The notes under the pieces are model-generated. The model had not been told where the DNA came from. It ran no database searches and was given only the letters and a program-made list of their open reading frames with translations. This document shows, piece after piece, positions 5,701 through 6,180 of a DNA stretch of 6,180 bases; the first letter of the stretch is position 1; each line of letters opens with the position of its first letter. The DNA is from JBBSDV01 sp038240335 (lineage in GTDB: Bacteria > Chloroflexota > Dehalococcoidia > DSTF01 > JACRBR01). The position numbers and the translations under genes were made by a program. The stretch is taken from positions 1-6,180 of the forward strand of contig JBBSDV010000179.1 in assembly GCA_038240335.1 (NCBI GenBank), written 5' to 3'.

Positions 5701-6180
5701 GTCGTGCGTAGTGATCGCGGCGAGAAGCAAGTCGTTCAGGTCTTGCCACTGATGGGCGTACCAGACATGCAGCGTGGCCGCGAGCTCGCGCGTCAGCTCG
5801 CGATACTTCTCCGCACGCCCCGCCTGTCGCTCGAGTTGATTGATGCGGGGCTCGATCTCGCGGATCAGCAGGCGCACGCGATCCATGTTCTCGCGCGTTT
5901 GCTTGAGCTTGGTCTGGGCGTCCTCGAGCTTGTTGCGATAAAGGCGAACGTCCGCCGCTTCTTCGATCAAGGCGCGGCGATCCTCCGGGCGGAGGCTGAG
6001 CACCTGCTCGACCATGCCCTGCCCCATGAAGGCGTAGCTGTTCTGGCCGACCTGCGCGCGCATGAAGAGATCGACGACGTCGCGGAGACGAACTTTGGCG
6101 TTATTAATCAGGTATTCGTTCTCACCGCTGCGATAGGCGCGGCGCGTGACGACGACTTCGTCGAACTCGACGGGCAGCCA
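2722..6180 (-). CDS. smc: Chromosome segregation protein SMC, lacking only its N-terminal part (beyond right edge)
   Basis: SMC is the ring-forming ATPase that, with ScpA and ScpB, extrudes and compacts chromosomal DNA. The frame is open from base 6180 to TAG at 2724-2722, giving 1152 residues; the Walker A region and start are outside. Counting from the right edge: NEYLIN at 21-26, the Q-loop region GQGMVEQVLSLRPEDRR at 53-69, first coiled-coil arm at about 80-405, hinge at about 437-583 (GVVGLIGQLLRVPPGLEKAI to the VRPVGAVTAGTT end), returning arm at about 590-860, LGPINEEAAVEYADSRERFDF before the C-terminal head, signature LSGGER at 1055-1060, Walker B ICVLDE at 1079-1084, D-loop ALDEAN, and H-loop ITHNR at 1113-1117. 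All expected ATPase residues in view are present. Residues about 865-920 are an acidic, proline-containing, non-coiled insertion, which makes the protein somewhat longer than the usual 1,190 or so. An internal ATG at 6063 is not the start, since homology continues upstream. Confidence 0.98.
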   Translation of the reverse strand, partial: WLPVEFDEVVVTRRAYRSGENEYLINNAKVRLRDVVDLFMRAQVGQNSYAFMGQGMVEQVLSLRPEDRRALIEEAADVRLYRNKLEDAQTKLKQTRENMDRVRLLIREIEPRINQLERQAGRAEKYRELTRELAATLHVWYAHQWQDLNDLLLAAITTHDQRSEEFERLKSDAKACEDGLVQLRAAIAERKNEIRSREGSLRSLEDYARDLDRRVVLDGERGKMLAERVEELAAEIALLRAEEAAQAPLVAVADQTEKEALLANHKDELAQQRARLSDVERELQQLQRSTLKHEQTASRAAGAVEDLARRMQEAADSIARLRRERDASLEERRKALNDLAAWARHYAQLTRDLSLAGPQLEWAIADRTREEEAIVQRRRDQAAMDEDLRVLRSQLESVAVRLEVMEELDVRPQAPDSGVRSILEAGDVIPRETVAPDIELRGVVGLIGQLLRVPPGLEKAIEAALAENLFAVVMERDTDVRAAVALLLAGDAGRATIYALDNFQDTRALNLIKERGIIGVACGLVKCDSKYRRLIDTLLGRTIIVEDLALAHRIVRRGLASAVATLDGVLVRPVGAVTAGTTAGAQASFVREREVGELPLELARLRPLIDEREAALRESGREQEEAQRRLTELSANIELLREKKNAIGAQLGAAKAGLAAFRSQLGALARNDQQREEQLAKLQSQRERAETDRAARESEGRDAAAAERQERDAMVMLESERAKLSGIVSERAADVAHLDGEMRSERTSSEGERVARERLARQITQKSEQAERAAAESQTVAVRRAAAERERAAKTTEVQSLAAELAPARQELSQLESRERSMTGELAQSNAKLHGAERALIDAENDMRVRRDELEVLRQNLETEGFVATADGEIERLAEPERELATDPDERPPEEAYVSSNGDLPAWLRSDDGDADAGANLPPIHGGATINPLEVRDHIAELRGQIRGLGPINEEAAVEYADSRERFDFLSTQTRDLQQAEEQLQAAITELEDVMRDRFRATFKLVNREFERYFSAFFRGGTARLELGEPDEYGLPGIEIIAQPPGKKLGSLALLSGGERSLTAVALLFALLQANPSPICVLDEVDAALDEANVGRFVEELRALSERTQFIIITHNRRTIETADTIYGVSMGADNVSRILSLKLEDVPESEN

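Overview
The window is GC-rich bacterial chromosome in which all three recognisable protein genes lie on the minus strand. In transcription order (right to left) they are: smc, the chromosome condensation ATPase, whose N-terminal start lies beyond the right edge (2722-6180); a 743-base intergenic block carrying three copies of a structured repeat (1979-2721); ftsY, the SRP receptor GTPase (1025-1978); and a polytopic membrane protein of the DUF2298 / Chlor_Arch_YYY family that runs off the left edge (1-918).

The organism is most likely a member of the Chloroflexota. The YYY membrane family is best known from Chloroflexota and some archaea, and the SMC sequence, with its EEAADVRLYR stretch after the Q-loop and a hinge-distal LPPI.GGA segment, resembles Chloroflexota SMC as I remember it. 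This rests on family recognition, not on a search. Adjacency of smc and ftsY is common in bacteria.

The genes are largely ordinary housekeeping functions: SMC compacts and segregates the chromosome, FtsY delivers ribosomes making membrane proteins to the translocon, and the YYY protein is an uncharacterised multi-pass membrane protein, possibly related to glycosyl transfer. Two things stand out. First, ftsY has no ATG, GTG or TTG in its first 190 codons. Its only sensible start is a CTG placed 7 bases after a perfect AGGAGGT, behind a good sigma-70-like promoter (TTCACC-17-TAGAAT). Second, the smc-ftsY gap holds three direct copies of a roughly 100-130 base element made of three successive hairpins. 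Stem pairing is kept in all three copies although loop and stem bases differ, and one copy has lost an internal segment of about 28 bases. No CRISPR array, tRNA, rRNA, transposase or defence gene was seen, and I do not find a convincing new multi-gene system here.
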